A stretch of DNA of 64,000 bases from Photobacterium sp. GJ3 (lineage in GTDB: Bacteria; Pseudomonadota; Gammaproteobacteria; Enterobacterales; Vibrionaceae): contig NZ_CP073578.1 in the NCBI RefSeq assembly GCF_018199995.1, forward strand, positions 2,170,001 to 2,234,000. Direction: 5' to 3'. Shown piece by piece: positions 27,148 to 34,925 of the stretch; positions within the stretch are counted from its first letter, which is position 1; the number at the start of each line of letters is the position of its first letter. A program made the translations under genes and the position numbers. The notes under the pieces are model-generated. The model was not told where the DNA came from. It saw only the letters and a list, made by a program, of their open reading frames with translations, and searched no databases.

Positions 27148-28422
27148 ATGCCTCAAGCAAACAAAAAGCATGTTAATAAATACCAAGAATTCGATCACAA
27201 AAACTTTCCTTCAGGCACCAAAGGGGTCTGGGTGGATGAAAAAAGTGAGGGGCGATACAGCCTGATCGAAGAAGAAATCTGTCTGCCTGCTGCCGTGATT
27301 CGCGAGACTGCCATCCGCAACAACCTGAACTGGATGCAGCAGTTCGCCAATCATCATCAGGTCAGACTGTCTCCGCACGGCAAAACCACCATGACCCCTG
27401 CGCTGTTTTCACAGCAGCTCGACGCGGGTGCCTGGGGGATCACGGTGGCTACACCAGCACAGGCTGAAACCGCAGCCCTTGCCGGTGCAAAGCACATTCT
27501 GATGGCGAATCAGCTGGTCGGAAAAGCCAACATGGCCCTGATCGCCCGGCTGATGCGGCAGCATGACGTGTCTTTCTACTGTTGTGTAGATTCCTGCGAA
27601 AACGCAGCCCAGCTCAATGACTACTTTGCGCAGGCGTCCCTGACGCTGAATGTGCTGATTGAGTACGGGGTGCCGGGCGGGCGCTGCGGTTGCCGCAACC
27701 ACGCCGAAGTCGAGACGCTGGCGGGGGTGATTCAGGCCGCACAGGGACTGACGCTCCATGGCATCGAAGTTTATGAAGGCGTCATCCATGGTGCAGACGC
27801 AGAAGATCAGATTCGCCTGTTCCTGCGCGATGCCGTGATGCTGGTTGAACAACTGGCCGAGAAAAAACTGATTGCCGTGCCCCATCCGATCGTCACGGGC
27901 GCAGGCTCGGCCTGGTATGACATTGTTGCGGAGGAGTTTTCTGCTTATCCGCATCTGAACGCCATCATCCGTCCCGGCTGTTACCTGATTCACGACACGG
28001 GCATCTATCAGGATGCGCAACATCAGGTGATGTCCCGTGCCCGAACGAATCAGGGCTATGCCTGTGAACTGGGCGGTGATTTAGCGTCTGCCCTGGAAGT
28101 CTGGGCTTATGTGCTGTCGATGCCTGAGCCCTGTAAAGCGGTGATTGGTATGGGCAAACGGGATGTTGCTTTTGATGCGGGCCTGCCGATTCCTGAGCGC
28201 GCGTTTCGCAACGGCCAGCCGCTTGAGATTCAGGGATTAGAAGCAACGCACATCATGGATCAGCATACTTTTGTCAATGTGCCTGCGGGGACGGATCTGA
28301 AAGTGGGCGACATTCTGGTGTTTTCAACCTCCCACCCGTGCCTGACGTTCGACAAGTGGCGTTATCTCTGCGTTGCAGATGACAACGACACCGTCAGCCG
28401 TTTCGTCGACACCCGGTTCTGA
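27148..28422 (+). CDS. DSD1-type PLP-dependent D-amino acid ammonia-lyase
   Basis: 424-residue fold-type III PLP enzyme. An alanine-racemase-like N-terminal barrel carries the PLP Lys in RLSPHGKTTMTP (Lys79), and a D-serine-dehydratase-like C-terminal domain has the His-x-Cys metal site in FSTSHPCLTFDKW. Relatives deaminate D-serine, D-threonine or D-glucosaminate. Next to kdgK and eda, conversion of D-glucosaminate to 2-keto-3-deoxygluconate and ammonia is the attractive role. The exact substrate is inferred. It is transcribed divergently from the rest of the cluster, with AGGAG seven bases before the ATG. Confidence 0.85.
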   Translation: MPQANKKHVNKYQEFDHKNFPSGTKGVWVDEKSEGRYSLIEEEICLPAAVIRETAIRNNLNWMQQFANHHQVRLSPHGKTTMTPALFSQQLDAGAWGITVATPAQAETAALAGAKHILMANQLVGKANMALIARLMRQHDVSFYCCVDSCENAAQLNDYFAQASLTLNVLIEYGVPGGRCGCRNHAEVETLAGVIQAAQGLTLHGIEVYEGVIHGADAEDQIRLFLRDAVMLVEQLAEKKLIAVPHPIVTGAGSAWYDIVAEEFSAYPHLNAIIRPGCYLIHDTGIYQDAQHQVMSRARTNQGYACELGGDLASALEVWAYVLSMPEPCKAVIGMGKRDVAFDAGLPIPERAFRNGQPLEIQGLEATHIMDQHTFVNVPAGTDLKVGDILVFSTSHPCLTFDKWRYLCVADDNDTVSRFVDTRF

Positions 28423-28428
28423 GTGACA

Positions 28429-28453
28429 GACAGCCATGCTCGCAATGGCTGTC
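28429..28453 (+). terminator. Hairpin between convergent genes
   Basis: GACAGCCAT and ATGGCTGTC form a 9-bp stem with a 7-base loop between the PLP lyase (+) and LysR (-) stop codons. The T tract is poor. Confidence 0.55.
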
Positions 28454-28455
28454 TA

Positions 28456-29385
28456 TTACCCCGGTTCAGCGCATGACTTCCCCAGTTTCCCGAAAATGTA
28501 ATCCGCAAACAGGCTGACTTTCGCCGGGATGTGACGGGTGGCCGGATACAGCATCCACAAGTCTCCGGTATAAAAGGTTTCAAATTCCCAATCCGGCAGC
28601 ACCTGAACAAGGCTGCCCTGTGCGATAGCCCCCTCGGCAACAAAGATGGGCAAACTGGCAATGCCGATTCCCTGCTCTGCGGCTTCCAGCCGGACTCTGG
28701 AATGATTCGCCCGGTATCTGCCGGTCACGGGCACCATCACTTTGCTGTCGCCCTGGCGAAACCGCCATTTTGAATCGGCTTCATTCTCGCCCAGAGAAAT
28801 ACAGCTGTGCCGGGACAGTTCTTTCGGATGCTGCGGCACCCCTTTCTGATCCAGATACGCTGGCGAAGCACAGAGCACATGCACGATTGGCATCAGGCTC
28901 CGGCCAATCAATCCTTGCGGCGGCTGACGGGTGATCCGAAACAGAATATCGATTTCCTGTTCAATCAGATCCAGCGCCTGATCATCCAGCACCAGATGCA
29001 CATCAATCTCTGGATACAAGTGAAGAAACTCGGCAATGTAAGGATGAATCAGGGAGTGCGCGACCGCCTTGGGTGCCGCCACTTTCACCACGCCCCGGGC
29101 AGAGCTGTCCTGACATTCGCACAGCGCCAGCACTTCCCGTGCGGTGTCATCCAGCTGAAGACAGCGCTCGTAAACTGTTCTGCCCGTCTCGCTTAAGCGT
29201 AATTTCCGGGTGGTTCGCTGCAACAGGCAAACGCCCAATTGCTTTTCCAGCTGCTTAATCGACCGGCTGATCGCCGACGGCGAGACCCCCAGCAATCGGG
29301 CTGATTCCGAGAAGCTGCCGGTTTTCACCACGGAGACAAAAATCGCCATATCCTGCATTAAACCAATATGTTTATTGCTGCTCAT
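28456..29385 (-). CDS. LysR-family transcriptional regulator
   Basis: 309 residues, ordinary LysR length. The N-terminal HTH is residues 8-67 (FVSVVKTGSFSESARLLGVS, then SAISRSIKQLEKQLGVCLLQ) and the effector domain runs from about 95. It resembles the subgroup that includes many orphan regulators of metabolic or efflux genes. It is divergent from the AlaX-like gene with 122 bases between, which could be its target. No inducer can be named. Confidence 0.88.
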   Translation of the reverse strand: MSSNKHIGLMQDMAIFVSVVKTGSFSESARLLGVSPSAISRSIKQLEKQLGVCLLQRTTRKLRLSETGRTVYERCLQLDDTAREVLALCECQDSSARGVVKVAAPKAVAHSLIHPYIAEFLHLYPEIDVHLVLDDQALDLIEQEIDILFRITRQPPQGLIGRSLMPIVHVLCASPAYLDQKGVPQHPKELSRHSCISLGENEADSKWRFRQGDSKVMVPVTGRYRANHSRVRLEAAEQGIGIASLPIFVAEGAIAQGSLVQVLPDWEFETFYTGDLWMLYPATRHIPAKVSLFADYIFGKLGKSCAEPG

Positions 29386-29507
29386 GCCGTCTCACATTTG
29401 TGCGCGATGCGCAAAAGTTATTTGAATTGATGACCGATTATCATAGGTGTCCGGGATGATTACAATATTTGCCTTCAGAATCTGTCCAAGGTACACGGAA
29501 ACCAACT

Positions 29508-30164
29508 ATGACCACGCAAGCCATTTATCTCAGCTCAGATAAATTACACGGTGATGCCGAGTTAATCGCCTGCTTTCAGGATGGCGAGCAATGGATTGCC
29601 GTGTTGGATCAGACGCTGTTTCATCCTCAGGGCGGTGGTCAGCCGGGCGATACCGGACGGATCCAGACATACTGCGGCGAAGTGGCACCCGTCCTGCACA
29701 CCCGTCTGGTTGACGGTGTGGTTCACCATGTGATTCCGCATGCGCTGCCGACTGGCCCGGTGACACTGGCGCTGGATAAAGAACCCCGAAAAATCCACAG
29801 CCTGCTGCACAGTATCGGCCATCTGATTGGCAATATTGGTCAGCAGAATGGCTGGCACCCGGTTCGGGCACATTACTGGCCGAATGAGTGTCAGGTCGAG
29901 TTTGCGCCGGGCACCCATGTGGTCGATCTGGATGGCATGACGGTGTCACAACACCTGAGACGACTGATCGAAGCGGCGCTGCCGGTTCAGATTGAAACCC
30001 GGCCAGACGGCACCCGGTTTGTCGGGTTTGGCTTCCTCAATGCCCGGCCCTGCGATGGAACACATATCCACAATACCCGGGAAATACCGTCGGACATCGA
30101 CATTTCAACCCAACTGAATCAGGGCCACCTGCAGGTGCACTATCAGATTGCGAATGCCAACTGA
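29508..30164 (+). CDS. Alanyl-tRNA editing protein, AlaX type
   Basis: 218-residue free-standing homologue of the AlaRS editing domain. The zinc-binding motifs are visible: LLHSIGHLIG (HxxxH) and CDGTHIHNT (CxxxH). HPQGGGQPGDTGRI is the usual N-terminal signature. It hydrolyses Ser-tRNA(Ala) or Gly-tRNA(Ala) in the cytoplasm to protect translation. I place the start at 29508 (MTTQAIYL), although the frame stays open upstream. Confidence 0.9.
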   Translation: MTTQAIYLSSDKLHGDAELIACFQDGEQWIAVLDQTLFHPQGGGQPGDTGRIQTYCGEVAPVLHTRLVDGVVHHVIPHALPTGPVTLALDKEPRKIHSLLHSIGHLIGNIGQQNGWHPVRAHYWPNECQVEFAPGTHVVDLDGMTVSQHLRRLIEAALPVQIETRPDGTRFVGFGFLNARPCDGTHIHNTREIPSDIDISTQLNQGHLQVHYQIANAN

Positions 30165-30348
30165 CACCCATTGATGGCCATGGCGCTCCGTCATCTTTGA
30201 TTACACCTCCGGGATTACAGGACAGACCAGAACGTGTATCATTCGCCGGGAAATTCCGACGTGCACGGGTCCCGGTTGTTTCCGGGAACTCAAAATAACA
30301 GGAAACGCACGCGAATCATTTGGGTATACGTCCAATAAGAGGATTGAT

Positions 30349-30549
30349 ATGGCGTTCATGGATTTCGTTTCGGCCCTGCTGTTCAGCCTGGGTGTGTTAG
30401 CCGTAGGTCTGGCTGGTGGCTGTATCTTCAGTCTGCTGACCGTTCGGGAAGATGAAGTGGAAAGTGTCGCGGAAAAACGGATTGAATACGGTGTGTTCGC
30501 TTCCGCCTGTGTGGTGATTGCCGGGTTAATTCTTTACGCACTGACCTGA
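30349..30549 (+). CDS. Small inner-membrane protein
   Basis: 66 residues with two hydrophobic helices (about 8-29 and 46-64) joined by a short acidic/basic loop (VREDEVESVAEKRIEYG). AAGAGG precedes the ATG by about seven bases and a terminator follows. No family is recognised. The two-helix hairpin with a charged loop suggests a membrane-embedded accessory protein. Confidence 0.65.
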   Translation: MAFMDFVSALLFSLGVLAVGLAGGCIFSLLTVREDEVESVAEKRIEYGVFASACVVIAGLILYALT

Positions 30550-30579
30550 CAGACCCCGCTCCGGTTTCACACTTTAAAA

Positions 30580-30609
30580 ACGGGCCACCTGCGTGGCCCG
30601 TTTCATTTT
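30580..30609. terminator. Bidirectional terminator
   Basis: ACGGGCCAC and GTGGCCCGT form a perfect 9-bp stem with a 4-base loop. A runs before it and T-rich sequence after it serve both the small membrane protein (+) and the MOSC gene (-). Confidence 0.8.
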
Positions 30610-30629
30610 CTGGCGTTGGGTAACACAAC

Positions 30630-31325
30630 TCAGACGCTCGGTTTACCGTTCAGCCGAAACTGCCAGTTTTCCAGCTCGCCTGTTGTCAGGCGTTTCTCAA
30701 TCGTACTTTTCCAGCTTTTGGACAAAGCCTGACACGCCTGTAGCTCACGCAGCTTTTCCGGGTTCATCGGGTCGTTGAAATACCAGTCCAGTACCTGTTT
30801 CACGTTGAATCGTGCCTCACCGGGTCGGATCAACACCAAAGGCGCCGCTGCACTCACCTCACCCGTCTGAATCACACGATATAACCAACCACACTTCCCT
30901 GTGGTTTGCATCACCTCAGAAAACCCCGGAACATCCCAGCGGTGATTCACTTTAAAGCACGGGGAGCGCGGCTGACTGATTTCAATGATGGCTTCTCCCC
31001 ACTGATACTGATCGCCAATGCGGACATGCTCTTCCAGCATACCCCGTGTGCTCAGATTCTCGCCCATGCCCGGCGACGGCCACGCACGCTCAGGATACTG
31101 CTGCTGCCAGAATGCATAGTGTTCCTGCGGATACTGGTGCAAGGCTCTTTCTGTGCCGCCATGAAATTTCGGCTCTGCGCACTCGTCGCCGACCAACCCC
31201 GTTTCAGATAAAAAGATCCGCCCCGAGACCAGCTGCTTGGCCATTGCGGTTGTAATGCCGTAGTTTTGCACCACTTTCCCGGTAAACAATCCGATCAGTG
31301 GAAAACGTTGATTTGACTGACTCAA
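30630..31325 (-). CDS. MOSC domain protein, YiiM-like
   Basis: 231 residues, a MOSC domain with the conserved Cys in QPRSPCFKVNHRW and GTERALHQYPQEHYAFW upstream, as in YiiM. YiiM-type proteins bind molybdenum cofactor and reduce N-hydroxylated compounds with electron partners. The start overlaps the OsmC stop by four bases (ATGA), so the two are cotranslated. Confidence 0.88.
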   Translation of the reverse strand: MSQSNQRFPLIGLFTGKVVQNYGITTAMAKQLVSGRIFLSETGLVGDECAEPKFHGGTERALHQYPQEHYAFWQQQYPERAWPSPGMGENLSTRGMLEEHVRIGDQYQWGEAIIEISQPRSPCFKVNHRWDVPGFSEVMQTTGKCGWLYRVIQTGEVSAAAPLVLIRPGEARFNVKQVLDWYFNDPMNPEKLRELQACQALSKSWKSTIEKRLTTGELENWQFRLNGKPSV

Positions 31326-31774
31326 TGATTGAACTCCCTGTCATGTAAACGCACGACGGTATTCAGGCTGTTGGCGATAAAACAATTCTCATGGGCTTTC
31401 TGGTGCATCTTCGCCAGCACTTCTTCCGAGACCGTCACACCCGCTGCAAACGTGATCACCGGATTGAGATTGATCGCAGCCACTTTGGTTTTACCGGCCT
31501 CGTTCTGCCCCAGCTCTGCCGACACCTGATCGTCGTAACTGGCCACCGGCAGTCGCTTGAGGTGGGCTATCGCCAAAAAGGTCAGCATATGGCAGGAAGA
31601 CAGCGCAGCCATCAGGCTTTCTTCCGGATTCACATGCGCAGCATTCCCTTGAAAATCCGGTGCCGACGAGGCCTGTATGCTTTGTCCGCTGCCGAAATGA
31701 ATCTGATGATCCCGGCTGAACGCCTCACCCGGTTGCTGAGTGCCCTGCCAGCTCACTTTCACATGAAAACTCAT
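31322..31774 (-). CDS. OsmC-family peroxide-reducing protein
   Basis: 150-residue OsmC/Ohr-like protein. The two redox Cys are in MAALSSCHMLTFL and HENCFIANSL, about 55 residues apart as in the family. Such enzymes reduce organic hydroperoxides with lipoyl or thiol donors in the cytoplasm. It forms a tight pair with the downstream MOSC gene, suggesting shared redox or detoxification use. Confidence 0.9.
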   Translation of the reverse strand: MSFHVKVSWQGTQQPGEAFSRDHQIHFGSGQSIQASSAPDFQGNAAHVNPEESLMAALSSCHMLTFLAIAHLKRLPVASYDDQVSAELGQNEAGKTKVAAINLNPVITFAAGVTVSEEVLAKMHQKAHENCFIANSLNTVVRLHDREFNH

Positions 31775-31838
31775 CCCACCGCCTCCTTACTGATTATGTA
31801 GATAATAAAGAAAAGGCTCCGCAAGGGAGCCTTCATCA

Positions 31839-32138
31839 TTACAATTCGAAATCACCGAGCGCATCGGCTTCGACCTGGCGTTCGAGAAACGCCACCAGAT
31901 CATCGTGACCACCGATGTATTTACCGTCCAGAATGATTTGCGGCACGGTACGAACGGTCGTGTTGGCCACCTGCTCAATGAAAGCAATCATCTCTGTTTT
32001 TTCCAGATCCTGACCCAGTACCAGTGTGGTGTAGTCTGTGTCGCGATCATCCAGAATCGCTTTTGCTCTCACACAATAAGGGCAGTTTGGCTGCGTGATC
32101 ACCAGATTCTGAATCTGGCTCAGGGCTTCAATCGTCAT
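31839..32138 (-). CDS. Glutaredoxin
   Basis: 99-residue glutaredoxin with a CPYC active site at about residues 19-22 (TQPNCPYCVRAKAIL), the cis-Pro motif TVPQIILDG and the glutathione-binding GGHDDL. It reduces disulfides with glutathione. The ATG at 32138 is the first in the frame, though its ribosome-binding site is weak. Confidence 0.93.
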   Translation of the reverse strand: MTIEALSQIQNLVITQPNCPYCVRAKAILDDRDTDYTTLVLGQDLEKTEMIAFIEQVANTTVRTVPQIILDGKYIGGHDDLVAFLERQVEADALGDFEL

Positions 32139-32237
32139 ACAGTGCTGTCTCTGTTCGGGTGTCGGAAGAACGGTAAGATAATGCAAAGTGCATCCGGAGT
32201 AAAACCCGATTGCCCCAGCTGTCGGTTTTGTCGTCTT

Positions 32238-33362
32238 TCATGCCTGAATCCGGATTGGAATCCGCCGGCGACCAAAACGCTGACCGGGTGTCGTAAAGCG
32301 ACCCGCCAGCAAATACCCGCAGTGACGGCAACGCCCCTGCTCCGTGAGTGCATCGTTCCCCAGCGCATACCAGTTCCGTTCAATCACAGTCGCGCCGCAT
32401 CCCGGACAGTAAGTGCTGTCGCCAGCCTCATCAAAAATATTTCCGACATAGACATAATTCAGTCCCTGATTCAGGGCGATCTGTCTCGCACGCTGCACCG
32501 TTGCCGGCGGTGTTTTCGGCTTATCCATCATTTTAAAATCCGGATGAAAGGCACTGAAGTGCAAGGGAATATCCGGGCCGAGATTCGCCATGATCCACTG
32601 ACTCATTGCTTCGATTTCAGCAGCACTGTCATTTTCGCCAGGGATTAGCAGGGTGGTGATTTCAAACCACACCCGGGTTTCGTGCCGGAGATACAGCAAA
32701 GTGTCCAGTACAGGTGCCAGATGTCCGCTGCAAATCCTGTGATAGAAATGCTCAGTAAAGGCTTTCAGATCGATATTCGCGGCATCCATTTTCTGATAGA
32801 AAGCCTGCCGAGGCGCATCACAGATATAGCCAGCACTGACAGCAACACTATGAATGCCATGGGCATGGCAGGCATCGGCACAGTCCATGGCGTATTCCAT
32901 GAAAATCACTGGATCGTTATAGGTGAAGGCGATGGAATCGCAACCATACTGCTGTGCGGCCCGGGCGATCTGTTCCGGCATCGCAGTGGCACCCAGCGTA
33001 TCAATTTCCCGCGACTTGCTGATGCTCCAGTTCTGACAGAATTTACAGCCCAGATTACACCCGGCGGTCCCAAACGACAGGACTGAACTGCCCGGATAAA
33101 AATGATTCAGCGGTTTCTTTTCAATGGGATCGATACAGAAGCCGCTGGAGCGGCCATAACTGGTCAGCACAATCTGTCCATGCTCAGCTTGCCGGACAAA
33201 GCATGCCCCCCGCTTCCCGTCCCGCAGGCGACAATGCCGGGGACAGACATCACAAACCACACGACCGTCTGGCAATGGATGCCAGTATTGGGTCGGCCAG
33301 ACCTCCGGTGGAGACACCGGCGCTCTGTCTGCCTGAATTGATTTGGGCGATGTCCGGGTCAT
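32238..33362 (-). CDS. amrS: AmmeMemoRadiSam radical SAM enzyme
   Basis: 374 residues. The N-terminal Cys cluster (CDVCPRHCRLRDGKRGACF) precedes the radical-SAM motif GCNLGCKFCQNW (CxxxCxxC) at about residues 95-106. A C-terminal rubredoxin-like knuckle (YCPGCG...CRHCGY) follows. This is the radical SAM member of the three-gene AmmeMemoRadiSam set, whose reaction is unknown. It is divergent from the MEMO and AMMECR1 genes across a 115-base region. Confidence 0.92.
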   Translation of the reverse strand: MTRTSPKSIQADRAPVSPPEVWPTQYWHPLPDGRVVCDVCPRHCRLRDGKRGACFVRQAEHGQIVLTSYGRSSGFCIDPIEKKPLNHFYPGSSVLSFGTAGCNLGCKFCQNWSISKSREIDTLGATAMPEQIARAAQQYGCDSIAFTYNDPVIFMEYAMDCADACHAHGIHSVAVSAGYICDAPRQAFYQKMDAANIDLKAFTEHFYHRICSGHLAPVLDTLLYLRHETRVWFEITTLLIPGENDSAAEIEAMSQWIMANLGPDIPLHFSAFHPDFKMMDKPKTPPATVQRARQIALNQGLNYVYVGNIFDEAGDSTYCPGCGATVIERNWYALGNDALTEQGRCRHCGYLLAGRFTTPGQRFGRRRIPIRIQA

Positions 33363-33477
33363 GTTCACTGAACCGTCTTTTTTCCTTTCTATACTTAACT
33401 ATAGCTGGTCATGACCTGACGCTGAATGAAGAAAGTTTCAGCGACAGGTTGTATACAACAATAAGGACCACAGACTC

Positions 33478-34281
33478 ATGAGCATTCGTGAACCCGCCGT
33501 AGCCGGACGGTTTTATCAGGCTTCCCCGCTCGGACTGCGCCAGCAGCTCAACACCTGGCTGTCTGCTGCACCCGACACATCCGACCCGCCCAGAGCACTC
33601 ATTGTGCCGCATGCCGGTTACATGTTTTCGGGAAAAGTTGCGGCTTCAGCATACAAACAACTCAAGCGTACCGGCAGCCGATACCGTCAGGTCATCCTGA
33701 TTGGGCCAAGTCACCACTTCGCTTTCGACGGCTGCGCGCTGCCCGCTGATCGTTTTTTCGCCACACCGTTAGGTCAACTCAAAATTGACTTACAAGGTGT
33801 TGAAAAGCTGTCGCAATTGGATGATATTGAACTGTCAGATCGTATACATGAACTGGAGCATAGTCTGGAAGTACAACTTCCCTTCCTGCAAAGCTGCCTG
33901 TCGGATTTTACCCTGTTGCCCATCCTGACCAGCCGGATATCACCGGTGCGTCTGGCCGAGATCATCGGCCCGCTCTGGCAGGATGACACGCTGCTGGTCA
34001 TCAGCAGTGATCTGAGCCATTACCACCCCTATGCAGATGCACAGGATATCGATCACCGGACCCTTCGTGTGATTGAAAAGTTCGATCCCTCATTAACACC
34101 CCAGCAAGCCTGCGGTTCGACCGGGATCAACACCTTGTTATTACTGGCGAAGCAAAGAGGCTATCATTTAAAACAAGTTGAATATAAAAACTCTGGAGAT
34201 ATGGATGCCGGAGATAAGGAGAGAGTCGTTGGATATGTCAGTTACCTCGTATCAGCCACCGCAGAAACCGGCCCTGAATAA
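33478..34281 (+). CDS. amrB: AmmeMemoRadiSam system protein B (MEMO1 family)
   Basis: 267-residue MEMO1-like protein with a LigB-related dioxygenase fold. It shows REPAVAGRFYQASP at the start, VPHAGYMFSGKVAASAYKQL, LIGPSHHFAFDG with the putative metal His, HELEHSLEVQLPFLQ and SSDLSHYHPYADA. Human MEMO1 binds iron or copper; no bacterial reaction is established. Its last 47 bases overlap the AMMECR1 gene. Confidence 0.93.
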   Translation: MSIREPAVAGRFYQASPLGLRQQLNTWLSAAPDTSDPPRALIVPHAGYMFSGKVAASAYKQLKRTGSRYRQVILIGPSHHFAFDGCALPADRFFATPLGQLKIDLQGVEKLSQLDDIELSDRIHELEHSLEVQLPFLQSCLSDFTLLPILTSRISPVRLAEIIGPLWQDDTLLVISSDLSHYHPYADAQDIDHRTLRVIEKFDPSLTPQQACGSTGINTLLLLAKQRGYHLKQVEYKNSGDMDAGDKERVVGYVSYLVSATAETGPE

Positions 34282-34849
34282 AGGAGAGATGACCCAACTG
34301 CTGGATATTGCCCGAGAGGCGATCAGCGGTCATTTTTCTGATGATTTACCCCGGCCGCCGCAACTGGATTTGTACAATCGCAAATTACTGGCGAATGGTG
34401 CCTGTTTCGTGACGCTTGAAGTCAATGGCGAACTTCAGGGATGTCTGGGCACAGTGACGGCCAACGAACCTCTGGTGATTGAAGTGCACAACAAGGCGCG
34501 TGACAGTGCTTATCAGGATCGTCGCTTCATGCCGCTGACGGAGGATCAGCTGGACTCACTGACCATCGAGATTTCCGTGCTGTCTGAACCGAAATTGCTG
34601 CAGGTTGATTCTGAAGACGCGTTGCTGGCTTATCTTGAAGCACATCAGGTGGGACTGATTCTGACCGAGCATCACGCGCAGGCTGTTTTCTTGCCGCAGG
34701 TGTGGTCCAAGCTGCCCAAACCGGCCGACTTTCTGAAAGCGCTGAAACAAAAAGCAGGCTGGCCGATGAATCACTGGTCGCCCAACATTCGGGTGAAAAC
34801 CTTCACCACCACGCAAATCAAAGGCAAGTACATCTCACCGATTGCCTGA
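34235..34849 (+). CDS. amrA: AmmeMemoRadiSam system protein A (AMMECR1 domain)
   Basis: 204-residue AMMECR1-domain protein. The family signature LQGCLGTV is seen at about residue 70 after CFVTLEVNGE, with LTIEISVLSEP following. The start at 34235 (MSVTSYQPP) lies inside the MEMO gene in another frame, so the two products are translationally coupled. The function is unknown; the trio is widely conserved together in bacteria and archaea. Confidence 0.92.
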   Translation: MSVTSYQPPQKPALNKGEMTQLLDIAREAISGHFSDDLPRPPQLDLYNRKLLANGACFVTLEVNGELQGCLGTVTANEPLVIEVHNKARDSAYQDRRFMPLTEDQLDSLTIEISVLSEPKLLQVDSEDALLAYLEAHQVGLILTEHHAQAVFLPQVWSKLPKPADFLKALKQKAGWPMNHWSPNIRVKTFTTTQIKGKYISPIA

Positions 34850-34865
34850 GCCCCGAAAACCACAC

Positions 34866-34884
34866 CACCGCCTTCGGCGGTGAT
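34866..34884. terminator. Hairpin between convergent genes
   Basis: CACCGCC and GGCGGTG with a TTC loop lie between the AMMECR1 gene and the giant surface-protein gene. Moderate T content on both sides makes it a plausible bidirectional terminator. Confidence 0.5.
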
Positions 34885-34925
34885 GTTTGCGAAACGTCCT
34901 TCATGCGGGCTGCTGCCCGCATTGT

